DNA of 64,000 nt. It comes from Demequina sp. NBRC 110053 (GTDB taxonomy: Bacteria > Actinomycetota > Actinomycetes > Actinomycetales > Demequinaceae). The notes below the pieces were generated by a model. That model was not told where the DNA came from and made no database searches. It worked only from the letters and a program-made list of their open reading frames with translations. The DNA lies in NCBI RefSeq assembly GCF_002090095.1, contig NZ_BBRJ01000002.1:62001-126000 (forward strand), in the 5' to 3' direction. Position numbers and translations under genes: made by a program. Positions 19,043 through 26,624 of this stretch are shown here, in pieces. Each line of letters starts with the position of its first letter. Within the stretch, counting starts at the first letter, position 1.

Positions 19043-19708
19043 GTGCATATCGTGATCATGGGCTGCGGCCGCACCGGTGCCGCGCTCGCATCCGAGTTCG
19101 AGTCACGCGGCCACTCGGTCGCGATCATCGACCAGCTGGGCGACGCCTTCCGCCGGCTGCCATCCGACTTCCAGGGTCAGCGCATCACCGGCGTGGGCTT
19201 CGATCGCGACACGCTGGTGTCGGCGGGGGTCGAGGACGCCTACGCCTTCGCGGCGGTCTCCTCGGGCGACAACTCCAACATCCTCGCGGCCCGCGTGGTC
19301 CGCGAGACGTACGGCGTGGAGAACGTGGTCGCCCGCATCTCCGACCCCGGCCGCGCACAGGTCTATGACCGCCTCGGCATCCGCACCGTCGCGCCCGTGC
19401 CGTGGACGAGCGCGCAGATCGTCTCCCATCTCCTGCCTGGCGGGACGGACGCGAAGTTCACGGACGTCACCGTCGGTGTCGCGCTGCGGTCGTTCGCGTA
19501 CAGCGACGGGTGGCTCGGCCGCAGCATCGCGGAGCTCGAGGCAGCGACCGGGACGCGCGTCGCGTACCTGCAGCGCTTCTCGGCCGCGGTACTTCCCACG
19601 ACCGACACGGTGCTGCAGCCGGGCGACGGTCTTCACGTGATCATGGAGGTGGACGCCTTGGACCGCGTCACACGCGTGCTCTCCCGGCCCCCGGCGGTGC
19701 GCTCATGA
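19043..19708 (+). CDS. TrkA-family potassium regulatory protein (first copy, CeoB-like)
   Basis: A 221-residue cytoplasmic protein with an N-terminal RCK/TrkA-N Rossmann domain (HIVIMGCGRTGAALASEFES, with the acid at the end of strand two in IIDQ) and a C-terminal TrkA-C domain from about residue 135. Such proteins bind NAD(H) or nucleotides and gate K+ transporters; the window contains no classical TrkH/TrkG pore, so the partner may be the divergent APC permease. GTG 19043 is likely a leaderless start. Its TGA overlaps the ATG of the second TrkA gene (ATGA), giving a fixed one-to-one pair, as in CeoB-CeoC of mycobacteria. Confidence 0.9.
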   Translation: MHIVIMGCGRTGAALASEFESRGHSVAIIDQLGDAFRRLPSDFQGQRITGVGFDRDTLVSAGVEDAYAFAAVSSGDNSNILAARVVRETYGVENVVARISDPGRAQVYDRLGIRTVAPVPWTSAQIVSHLLPGGTDAKFTDVTVGVALRSFAYSDGWLGRSIAELEAATGTRVAYLQRFSAAVLPTTDTVLQPGDGLHVIMEVDALDRVTRVLSRPPAVRS

Positions 19709-20391
19709 AGGTGCTCATCGCCGGAGCCGGATCCGTGGGGCGGTCGATCGCTCGCGACCTGCTCGAGCACGGCCACGAGGTGGTCCTCATGGACAACAAC
19801 CCCACGGGCATGCGTATCGCGCAGGTGGCCGAGGCCGACTGGATGCTCGCGGACGCCTGCGAGCTCACTGCGCTCAGCGAGGCTCGCACGGAGAGCATGG
19901 ACGTCGTGGTCGCCGCCACCGGCGACGACAAGGTCAACCTCGTGGTGTCCTTTCTCGCCAAGACCGAGTTCGGCGTGCCCCGCACCGTCGCGCGTGTCAA
20001 CAATCCCCGCAACGAGTGGATGTACGACTCTCAATGGGGCGTGGACGTCGCCGTGTCGACACCGCGGATCATGACCGCGATGGTCGAGGAGGCCGTCGCC
20101 GTAGGCGACCTGGTGAAGGTGTTCACCTTCCACCAGTCGGGCGCGTCGATCGTCGAGGTGACGCTGCCGGCCGATGCTCCGGTGGTCGGTGCGACCGTCC
20201 GCGAGATCGAGTGGCCCGCGGAGATCGTGCTGTCATGCATCGTGCGCGGAGACCGCACGATCGCGCCCAGCCCAGCGGACACGCTCGAGGCTCACGATGA
20301 GCTTCTGTTCATCGTGTCGGCTGAGGCGGATCCTGAGGAGCTGAGCGCGGTGCTGCGCTCTTCACGATCAGCCACACCAGCCACAGAGTGA
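19705..20391 (+). CDS. TrkA-family potassium regulatory protein (second copy, CeoC-like)
   Basis: A 228-residue paralogue of the preceding protein. MKVLIAGAGSVGRSIARDLL is the nucleotide-binding loop, DNNP follows strand two, and a TrkA-C domain starts around residue 140. The ATG overlaps the upstream TGA. Paired RCK proteins probably form a heteromeric ring controlling one transporter. The last 83 bases overlap the 3' end of the convergent DUF3159 gene, so the two mRNAs are complementary there; the C-terminal extension RSSRSATPATE lies in that overlap and may be dispensable. Confidence 0.9.
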   Translation: MKVLIAGAGSVGRSIARDLLEHGHEVVLMDNNPTGMRIAQVAEADWMLADACELTALSEARTESMDVVVAATGDDKVNLVVSFLAKTEFGVPRTVARVNNPRNEWMYDSQWGVDVAVSTPRIMTAMVEEAVAVGDLVKVFTFHQSGASIVEVTLPADAPVVGATVREIEWPAEIVLSCIVRGDRTIAPSPADTLEAHDELLFIVSAEADPEELSAVLRSSRSATPATE

Positions 20392-21007
20392 GCGCGAACA
20401 GCGGGACGCCCATGACGAGCCTCGCGGTGCCAAGCGCCGCGACGGCGTCCGCGAGGTAGAGCGGCACCTGGACGGCCAGCCGCAGCGCGAACATGGCCGC
20501 GAGCAGGCCGGTCGCCCACTGCATCGCCCTCAGCTCGCGCGGGCGCTCTCGCCACGCGGTGCCCTCACCGCGCAGGAGTCCCGCCGCGATCCCGACCACG
20601 GGCCAGCGCACCGCCATCGAGATGAGGAGGCCCAGCAGGTAGGCGGCATTGAGCCACAGGCCCCCCACGTAGTAGTCCCCTGGCTCGCCGGTGCGCCACG
20701 CCCAGACCGCGCCGATCGCCACGCCCACCGCGCCAGACAGCGCCTGCTGGATCGGAGAGCGCTGCAGCAGCCGCACGACGACGAGGATCACCATCGTGAC
20801 CACGGCGGCGATGACGGGGACGCGCATCGAGCCGTCGATGAGGTACGCGGCGACGAAGACGACACCCGGCGCCGCCGCCTCGGCAAGGCCGCGCCACCCG
20901 CCGATCGCGTCGGCGAAGGAGAACTGCTCGGCGTCGAGCGCCTTGGCGAGCCTGCTGTCGGTCGCCTTCGGCGACGGTGGTGCCTCGTGGGGGTCGGGCT
21001 CTGTCAC
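20309..21007 (-). CDS. DUF3159 membrane protein
   Basis: A 232-residue protein of the actinobacterial DUF3159 family. A polar N-terminus (about 1-30) leads into FADAIGGWRGLAEAAAPGVVF, the family hallmark, followed by about six hydrophobic helices, with DYYVGGLWLNAAYLLGLLIS in the middle. It is an integral membrane protein of unknown function, conserved next to the Ceo genes and the OB-fold protein in actinobacteria. It starts seven bases after the OB-fold gene and is likely in the same operon. Its 3' end overlaps the convergent second TrkA gene by 83 bases. Confidence 0.85.
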   Translation of the reverse strand: MTEPDPHEAPPSPKATDSRLAKALDAEQFSFADAIGGWRGLAEAAAPGVVFVAAYLIDGSMRVPVIAAVVTMVILVVVRLLQRSPIQQALSGAVGVAIGAVWAWRTGEPGDYYVGGLWLNAAYLLGLLISMAVRWPVVGIAAGLLRGEGTAWRERPRELRAMQWATGLLAAMFALRLAVQVPLYLADAVAALGTARLVMGVPLFALTLWLVWLIVKSAAPRSAPQDPPQPTR

Positions 21008-21014
21008 GCCAAGC

Positions 21015-21290
21015 TCACCGCAGCTCGAAGCGCGGGTTGAAGACCCGCAGGGTCGGCTCCGCGGCGCACACGCGTCCCTCGACGCTCACGCGTGCGCCCG
21101 GCTCGATGCCCGCGATCGATCGGCGGCCGAGGAAGACGGCATCGATGCGTCCGGTGCCGTCGTCGATGCGCGCCGTCAGCTGCGGCGCGGCGTCCCGGGG
21201 CTCGACTGTGATCGACACGATCCGCCCCTCGACGGTCGCGATCTCGCGAACGCTCACGTCGCTGATGCTGGTGACGGCGGGAGCGGTCAC
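21015..21290 (-). CDS. Small OB-fold nucleic-acid-binding protein
   Basis: A 91-residue protein predicted to be a single OB fold: five strands with VEGRIVSITVEPRD, LTARIDDGTGRIDAVFLGRR and GARVSVEGRVCAAEP resembling tRNA-anticodon/RecG-wedge OB domains. The GTG start overlaps the dUTPase TGA (GTGA). It is a conserved member of the dut-OB-DUF3159 neighbourhood; DNA or RNA binding is inferred from the fold, with no partner known. Confidence 0.85.
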   Translation of the reverse strand: MTAPAVTSISDVSVREIATVEGRIVSITVEPRDAAPQLTARIDDGTGRIDAVFLGRRSIAGIEPGARVSVEGRVCAAEPTLRVFNPRFELR

Positions 21291-21733
21291 GGTGTGTTCC
21301 CCGTGGAGCCGAAGCCGCCCTCGCCACGGTGCGAGCCTGGGAGCGCGTCGACGTGGATGAAGGACGCACGCTCGACGCGCTGGAACACCAGCTGCGCGAT
21401 GCGATCACCTCGCGACAGCCGGACGCTGTTGCGCGCGTCGGTGTTGAGCAGCGTCACGGAGATCTCGCCGCGATAGCCGGCGTCGACGGTGCCAGGGGCG
21501 TTGACGATCGTGATGCCATGCTTGGCGGCGAGGCCCGACCTGGGGTGGACGAGCGCGACGTAGCCGTCCGGCAGCGCGACCCGCAGGCCCGTGGGGACGG
21601 TGACCCGCTCCCCTGGTGCGATCTCGACGTCGATGCGGGTCGTGATGTCCGCGCCCGCGTCGCCGGGATGCGAGTAGGACGGCAGCGGCACGTCCGCCTC
21701 GGTCGTGCTGACGAGCACGTCGATGTCGATCAC
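21287..21733 (-). CDS. dut: Deoxyuridine 5'-triphosphate nucleotidohydrolase
   Basis: Trimeric-type dUTPase hydrolyses dUTP to dUMP and pyrophosphate, keeping uracil out of DNA and feeding dTMP synthesis. All five motifs are visible: PGDAGADI, HPRSGLAAKHG, NAPGTVDAGYRGEI with the catalytic Asp, RGDRIAQLV, and the flexible C-terminal RGEGGFGSTG arm. I place the start at GTG 21733 (VIDIDVLVS); GTG 21757 is an in-frame alternative adding eight residues and overlapping the DUF4193 gene. The stop overlaps the OB-fold start. Confidence 0.95.
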   Translation of the reverse strand: MIDIDVLVSTTEADVPLPSYSHPGDAGADITTRIDVEIAPGERVTVPTGLRVALPDGYVALVHPRSGLAAKHGITIVNAPGTVDAGYRGEISVTLLNTDARNSVRLSRGDRIAQLVFQRVERASFIHVDALPGSHRGEGGFGSTGNTP

Positions 21734-21744
21734 GGGGGCGCCCG

Positions 21745-22044
21745 TCAGGCCGCGCACTCCGAGCAGATGGGCTGGTCCTTCTCGAAGGACGCGAGCTGGC
21801 TGCGGTGGTGCACCAGGAAGCAGGACATGCAGGTGAACTCATCCTGCTGGGCTGGAAGGACGCGGACTGACAGCTCTTCGCCGGACAGGTCGGCGCCGGG
21901 CAGCTCGAAGCCCTCGGCCGCCTCAGTCTCGTCCTCGTCGACCACACCCGAAGTCTTGTCGTTGCGGCGAGCCTTCAGCTCCTCGATGGAGTCTGCGGAG
22001 ATCTCGTCGTCCGTCTTGCGGGGTGCGTCGTAATCGGTCGCCAT
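21745..22044 (-). CDS. DUF4193 family protein
   Basis: A 99-residue actinobacterial protein. The N-terminal half is acidic (DDEISADSIEELKARR, DEDETEAAEGFELPG), and the C-terminal half has two Cys pairs, FTCMSCFLVHH and PICSECA, which would form a zinc ribbon. That structure suggests a nucleic-acid- or protein-binding role, but the family function is unknown. The ATG is preceded by an AGGGA-type site and by an unusually AT-rich 108-base region, suggesting its own promoter. dut begins at the end of this gene, so the two are probably co-transcribed. Confidence 0.9.
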   Translation of the reverse strand: MATDYDAPRKTDDEISADSIEELKARRNDKTSGVVDEDETEAAEGFELPGADLSGEELSVRVLPAQQDEFTCMSCFLVHHRSQLASFEKDQPICSECAA

Positions 22045-22152
22045 GTGGCAGTGGTCCCTTCGCCGTACGTGTGTGTGTAATGAATGCGCATCGTCTTAGT
22101 TTTGTTCCCCCGAGCGCACGCATTGTGCCCCAAAAAGTGCGTGAGCGCGACT
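22045..22152 (-). promoter_or_regulatory. AT-rich upstream region of the DUF4193 gene
   Basis: This 108-base gap is much richer in A and T than its surroundings, with a run of five T (minus strand) and several TAA/TTA steps, and contains no ORF. It probably holds the promoter of the DUF4193-dut-OB-DUF3159 operon. I cannot assign -35 and -10 boxes with confidence. Confidence 0.4.
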
Positions 22153-22977
22153 CTATGGCGACGGCCGGTCCCACGTGCGGTCCGCACCCGCGGACACGAG
22201 GGCGTCGCGAAGCGGTTCCCATGCGTGAGGCATCGCAGCGATCAGCAGCCGCTCGTCGCCGGGCCCCCCGTCGATGCCCGCGACTCGCACGCCAGCCTCC
22301 TGGGCGATGAGGGCGGCCGCCGCGAAGTCCCACGAGTGCAGTCCGTGCTCGTAGTAGGCGTCTAGGCTGCCCGCCGCGACCAGGCACAGGTCGACCGCCG
22401 CCGCTCCCAGTCTGCGGATGTCACGCACCTGACCCAGCATCGCCGCGACGATCTGCCCTTGACGCTCGCGTCGCTCCGCGACGTACTGGAAGCCCGTGCC
22501 GAGGAGCGTCTGCGAGAGCGGCGGGGCGTCCCGGCGGCGCAGCGGCTGACCGTCGCGCCACGCCCCGCGACCGCGCGCCGCCGACCACAGCGTGCCGGTG
22601 CCGTCTGCGACCGCGCCCGCCTGAGCAGTCCACGCCGCCGGGGTGGCCGGGCCGGTCACGGCCGCCACGGAGACGGCGAAGTGCGGAAGCCCGTAGAGGT
22701 AGTTCACCGTGCCATCGATCGGGTCGAGGACCCACGTGACGCCCGTGGCGCCGGGCTTGGCGCGACCCTCCTCGCCCAAGACCGCATCATCGGGCCGCAG
22801 CTGCTCGAGGCGAGCGCGCAGATGGGCCTCTGCCGCAAGGTCCATCTGGGTGACGATGTCGATATCGCTCGACTTCGTGGCGCTCACCGTCGCCGCGGCC
22901 CTGCCGTCGAGGATCAGGCGGGAGGTCTCGGTCGCGAGGGTGCGTGCGATCGCCAGCAGGTCATCCGTTCCGTCCAT
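22153..22977 (-). CDS. Inositol monophosphatase family protein
   Basis: A 274-residue Mg2+-dependent sugar-phosphate phosphatase of the IMPase/SuhB type. The metal-binding motifs are present: GEEGR, the hallmark WVLDPIDGTVNYLYG, and SWDFAAAALIAQEAG near the C-terminus. Likely substrates are myo-inositol phosphate, histidinol phosphate or NADP; the sequence does not decide. ATG 22977 has GGAGG eight to nine bases upstream. It is divergent from sepH across 120 bases. Confidence 0.9.
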   Translation of the reverse strand: MDGTDDLLAIARTLATETSRLILDGRAAATVSATKSSDIDIVTQMDLAAEAHLRARLEQLRPDDAVLGEEGRAKPGATGVTWVLDPIDGTVNYLYGLPHFAVSVAAVTGPATPAAWTAQAGAVADGTGTLWSAARGRGAWRDGQPLRRRDAPPLSQTLLGTGFQYVAERRERQGQIVAAMLGQVRDIRRLGAAAVDLCLVAAGSLDAYYEHGLHSWDFAAAALIAQEAGVRVAGIDGGPGDERLLIAAMPHAWEPLRDALVSAGADRTWDRPSP

Positions 22978-23097
22978 GGCCCCATCCTCCCCCCACCTGG
23001 CGCGCCTCTCGGCGTCGTCGACGCGTGCACCCGGCTGAGGTCCGGCGCGCCGAGCCGCTGCCGCGCGCAGGGACCTGTGGCGTGGCACTCTGGGGCC

Positions 23098-24141
23098 ATG
23101 ACTCGAGTGTCCTTGGTGCGAGCGGCTGACGACGGCGAGCACCTGATCCTGGCCACCGCGGACGGCGACGAGTTCGAGCTCGAGCTCACCGACGACCTGC
23201 GCCGCACCGTGGCCCTCACCCGACCGCGCGCCTCCGATGACGACGGCGACTCCGCCGCATCGTCGCTGTCGCCGCGAGAGATCCAACAGCGCATCCGTGC
23301 CGGGCTGAACGCCCAGGAGCTGGCGGAGCTCACCGGCGAGCCGGTGGAGGCTTTGGAACGCTACGAGGCTCCCGTGCTCGCTGAGCGCGCGTACATCGCC
23401 GAGCTCGCGAGAGGCACCCGCATCGGGCGCGAGTCCGGCGCCCCGGTGCTGGCCGACCTGGTGACCGACCGGCTCGCGAGTCGCGGCGTCGACCCGGAGA
23501 CGGTGGTGTGGGACGCGTGGCGCGAGCAGGATCAGCCGTGGAGCGTCGCGGCCGACTACCGCGTCGACGGTCGTGGTGTGCGAGCGCTGTGGGCCTTCGA
23601 TCACACGGCACGCGCCGTCACTGCGCAGGACGACGAGTCGCGGTGGCTCACCGAGACGGAGCTGCTCGACGTGCCGATCCCCAAGCGCCACCTCAGCGCG
23701 GTGCGCTCCGTCGAGGACGATGCACCGCTCGATCAGTCGCGGCCGCTCATGCCGGCAGCCGTCGACGCCGCCGACGAGCCTCCTGTCGAGCCGTCGGCCA
23801 CCGAGCTGCTGCTGGAGGATCTGCAGGAGCGCCGGGGGCTGCGCGAGGACATCGACGATGCCGCGATCGACGACGATGACGAGGACACCTTCGAGGGATT
23901 CGGTCCCGCGAACCGTGCACGCGAGGCCGAGGTGGGCTTCTCGCCGCGCCCGAGCGGCACGTCCATGCCTCACCCTGCCGGCTCGGCCCGCCGGCCGCAG
24001 GCGGAGGCGGGGCCGAAGGCACCGACGGAGGCAGAGCCCTCGAGCCGCGACGAGAAGGCCGAGCCCAAGGCTCCCGCCCGCCGGGGCCGTGCGTCAGTCC
24101 CGAGCTGGGATGAGATCGTCTTCGGCGCCAAGAACGACTGA
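23098..24141 (+). CDS. sepH: Septation protein SepH
   Basis: SepH (347 residues) is an actinobacterial FtsZ-interacting division protein. The N-terminal DUF3071 domain (about 1-180) starts VSLVRAADDGEHLIL and includes a helix-turn-helix-like LSPREIQQRIRAGLNAQELA segment. A long acidic and Ala/Pro-rich linker follows, and the C-terminus carries the conserved SVPSWDEIVFGAK tail. In Streptomyces and mycobacteria SepH binds FtsZ and promotes filament assembly. The ATG lies in the divergent gap with the phosphatase gene, with no strong ribosome binding site. The last 48 bases overlap the 3' end of the convergent hydrolase gene. Confidence 0.92.
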   Translation: MTRVSLVRAADDGEHLILATADGDEFELELTDDLRRTVALTRPRASDDDGDSAASSLSPREIQQRIRAGLNAQELAELTGEPVEALERYEAPVLAERAYIAELARGTRIGRESGAPVLADLVTDRLASRGVDPETVVWDAWREQDQPWSVAADYRVDGRGVRALWAFDHTARAVTAQDDESRWLTETELLDVPIPKRHLSAVRSVEDDAPLDQSRPLMPAAVDAADEPPVEPSATELLLEDLQERRGLREDIDDAAIDDDDEDTFEGFGPANRAREAEVGFSPRPSGTSMPHPAGSARRPQAEAGPKAPTEAEPSSRDEKAEPKAPARRGRASVPSWDEIVFGAKND

Positions 24142-24717
24142 CGGGCTCGCCGCCGCAGCGAGCCTGTCGAGCTCGAGCAGCCCCACCTCCCACGCGCCCA
24201 AGCCGGAGTCCGCGTTGAGATGCCCGCGGCTGCCGGCGTCCACGAGGCGCGCCCCCAGTGCCTGGGCGACACGCTCTGCGTGCGCGAACGTGCCGTAGGG
24301 ATCGTCGCGGCTCGCGACGACCGCGACGGGGACGCCCGCCGCCTGTGTCGGAACGTGGACGAATCCACGGATCGCCTCGGGCGCATCGGCCCTCTCCGTG
24401 TCAGGCGGAGCCACGAGCAGCGCCGCCATCGCGCGCTGGGGCCGCCGCGCCATCCACGCCGCGGCGGCGATGGTGCCCAGGCTGTGCGCGACCAGCACGG
24501 GTCGGTCGCCGCTGAGGTCGACGCCACGGTCGACGGCGTGGATCCAGTCCTCGAGCTCTGGTGCATCGACGCTCGCCGGCGCGAACGTGGTCGCGCGTGG
24601 ATGCGCCTGCTGCCACAGCGTCTGCCAGTGCGACGGACCCGACCCGCCGAGCCCCGGCACGATGACGAGCCTGCGCGCGAGCGTCGTGGGGCCGAATGGC
24701 GCACTCATCCTGGTCAT
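24094..24717 (-). CDS. Alpha/beta hydrolase (RBBP9/YdeN family)
   Basis: A 207-residue serine hydrolase. LVIVPGLGGSGPSHWQTLWQ at the N-terminus and the nucleophile elbow VAHSLGTIAA, with the active Ser, are typical of the RBBP9/YdeN family; the catalytic Asp (SRDDPYG) and His (SRGHLNADSG) follow in order. The substrate is unknown. ATG 24717 seems leaderless, with TAGTAT six bases before it; a second ATG four codons in is possible. Its 3' end overlaps sepH by 48 bases. Confidence 0.87.
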   Translation of the reverse strand: MTRMSAPFGPTTLARRLVIVPGLGGSGPSHWQTLWQQAHPRATTFAPASVDAPELEDWIHAVDRGVDLSGDRPVLVAHSLGTIAAAAWMARRPQRAMAALLVAPPDTERADAPEAIRGFVHVPTQAAGVPVAVVASRDDPYGTFAHAERVAQALGARLVDAGSRGHLNADSGLGAWEVGLLELDRLAAAASPSVVLGAEDDLIPARD

Positions 24718-24723
24718 GCATCG

Positions 24724-24729
24724 ATACTA
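24724..24729 (-). promoter_or_regulatory. Putative -10 of a leaderless promoter (hydrolase gene)
   Basis: TAGTAT on the minus strand ends six bases before ATG 24717; no ribosome binding site is seen. Confidence 0.5.
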
Positions 24730-24769
24730 CGGTCGAGGTTCGCGCACGCCAGCTGCGCCTTCCGCGCCG

Positions 24770-25936
24770 CTAGGGCCCAGCGACGAGCAGCGGCACATCG
24801 AGCTCCTCGGGCGTCAACGACCCATGCATGCCGACCAGTCGCAAGGACTGCTCGGACTGGGTGCGCGAGTCGACGACGGTCGCGCGGCCCGCCATGGCCA
24901 CGACGACGTCGCCGATGCGCGGGGCGAGTGCCGGATCGATGTCGCCGAACAGCCGTGCCGCTCGGGCCTCCTCGCGCGTCCAGACGGCGGCGTGGCCATC
25001 CAGCCGATCGCGCCAGCGTGACGCGACCTCAGCGGGCTCGGCACCGGGAACGAGGTGAACGTGGATGGCACGCGGCTCGCCCGCGATGATGGCGACGTCC
25101 TGACGCAGCACCTGGTCCTCCGCGACGTCCCAGCGCTGCGCCCCCGGGACGTCCACCATGCCGTGGTCCGCCGTCACCACCATCACTGCTGAGGAAGGGA
25201 GCGAGCGAGACAGCCGGCTCAGCTCACGGTCGGCGTCCTCGAGCGCGGCCACCCACTCCTGCGAACCCCAGCCGTGCTTGTGGCCGGCCGCGTCGATCTC
25301 GCCCCAGTAGCAGTACGACACGCCCGGCCGAGCCGCCGCGGCGACCGCGACGTCGATCCGGTCGGCCAGGCGCTCCGCCCCGATGAACTGCCCGCCGCGC
25401 AGCACCGCCTGTGTGAGGCCGGAGCCAGCGAACCGGCGCTTGCCCAGGGTCGTGACCTGGAAGCCGCCAGCGGCCGCCGCCTCGAGCAGCGATGGCACCG
25501 GCTGCCAGGACTCGGCCGGCTCCGCGCCCTCCCAGGAGACGAGGTTCGCCAGCCCGCCCGTCGCCGGATTGAGCGCGGTGTAGCCCGTCATCCCCGTGCG
25601 CCCGGCCGGCTGACCGGTGCCGAACAAAGCGAGCGAGGCAGCGGTCGTGGTCGGGTAGCCGGCGGTGATGACGCCCTGCTCGGCGGCGCGCAGGAAGGGC
25701 GCGTGCCCACGCCGCGCCTCCAGGTTGTGGTGACCCAGGCCATCGAGGAGCACGACCACCACGTGGCGTGCGCGCGGGATGCCGAGCCGCGCACGATCCT
25801 CCTCCGCTCGGCGCCCGCGCACCACATGCGCGCCGCCCACGGCCGCGATCGCGGCGGGCAGCACGGCTCCGAGCTCGCGCCCTCCGTAGTCGGGCAGGCG
25901 CAGGCCGAGCTGCGCCAGGTCAGGTGCCTGCGTCAC
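24770..25936 (-). CDS. Alkaline-phosphatase-superfamily (nucleotide pyrophosphatase-like) enzyme
   Basis: A 388-residue predicted metal-dependent phosphodiesterase or phosphatase. The two-zinc site is recognisable: VVVLLDGLGH with the first Asp, the Thr nucleophile in GYPTTTAASL, YWGEIDAAGHKHG, VTADHGMVD and a late His in HVHLVPG. This is the nucleotide pyrophosphatase/phosphonoacetate hydrolase layout. No signal peptide is seen, so it appears cytoplasmic. It starts on a GTG overlapping the DUF5998 stop, which couples the two genes. The substrate is unknown. Confidence 0.85.
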   Translation of the reverse strand: MTQAPDLAQLGLRLPDYGGRELGAVLPAAIAAVGGAHVVRGRRAEEDRARLGIPRARHVVVVLLDGLGHHNLEARRGHAPFLRAAEQGVITAGYPTTTAASLALFGTGQPAGRTGMTGYTALNPATGGLANLVSWEGAEPAESWQPVPSLLEAAAAGGFQVTTLGKRRFAGSGLTQAVLRGGQFIGAERLADRIDVAVAAAARPGVSYCYWGEIDAAGHKHGWGSQEWVAALEDADRELSRLSRSLPSSAVMVVTADHGMVDVPGAQRWDVAEDQVLRQDVAIIAGEPRAIHVHLVPGAEPAEVASRWRDRLDGHAAVWTREEARAARLFGDIDPALAPRIGDVVVAMAGRATVVDSRTQSEQSLRLVGMHGSLTPEELDVPLLVAGP

Positions 25937-26496
25937 CCACGCGGCCCGATGGAGCGCTGCAGCGTCGACGCGAAGTCGCTCAGCGCGCGCACCGTCTGAG
26001 CGCCATCGGCGATCGCGCTCACTCGCACCAGGGTGTCGTCCCCGGTGATGCCGCCGCTGTAGCCGTGGTCAGCGTCGCAGCTCTCGTCGCCGCAGGTGGC
26101 GGGCTCCAGCTCGATCCGCGAGTGCACGCCCCAACCCACCGCGAGCACGAGCTCGCTGGGGGTGTCGCCGTCGCTGAACTTCTCGGGCTCGTGCACCACG
26201 TGCGTCATCGCGAGGTTGGAGATCGACGCCAGCAGCGCGGTCTCGACCGTCGCGGATGCTTCATGCGCTCCCTCGACGTGGCCAGACCCATCGTCCATGT
26301 GCACGCGGATGAGCCGCGTCTCGGTGACCACCAGCACCGTCATGTGGCGGCGCACCTCGCGATCGTCGAAGGTCGTCTCCGCGTGGACGAAGTGGGCGCG
26401 AACGGACTCGTCGCCGATCGCGGTGCGCAGCACGGAGCTCGCGAGCGCTGGGTAGTATCCGGCGACGGCGACGGCCTGGTCGAGCGTGTGAGACAT
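25933..26496 (-). CDS. DUF5998 family protein
   Basis: A 187-residue actinobacterial protein matching the DUF5998 family: [19 protein letters not shown] near the start, [19 protein letters not shown], and a Cys-containing [13 protein letters not shown] loop that could bind a metal. Function is unknown. It is regularly encoded next to the phosphatase-like gene, as here (GTGA overlap). It is divergent from parC across 128 bases. Confidence 0.75.
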   Translation of the reverse strand: MSHTLDQAVAVAGYYPALASSVLRTAIGDESVRAHFVHAETTFDDREVRRHMTVLVVTETRLIRVHMDDGSGHVEGAHEASATVETALLASISNLAMTHVVHEPEKFSDGDTPSELVLAVGWGVHSRIELEPATCGDESCDADHGYSGGITGDDTLVRVSAIADGAQTVRALSDFASTLQRSIGPRG

Positions 26497-26624
26497 GGCG
26501 ACTATTCTTCCACTTCGCGGGCGGCGTCTCCACCTGCTCCGCGTGGGCTACGGTGGCGCGACCCGCACCGGGAGACAATGGCCCGCAGCAATCGCACCAC
26601 CGCAGCAGCACAGCGAGGAGAGAC

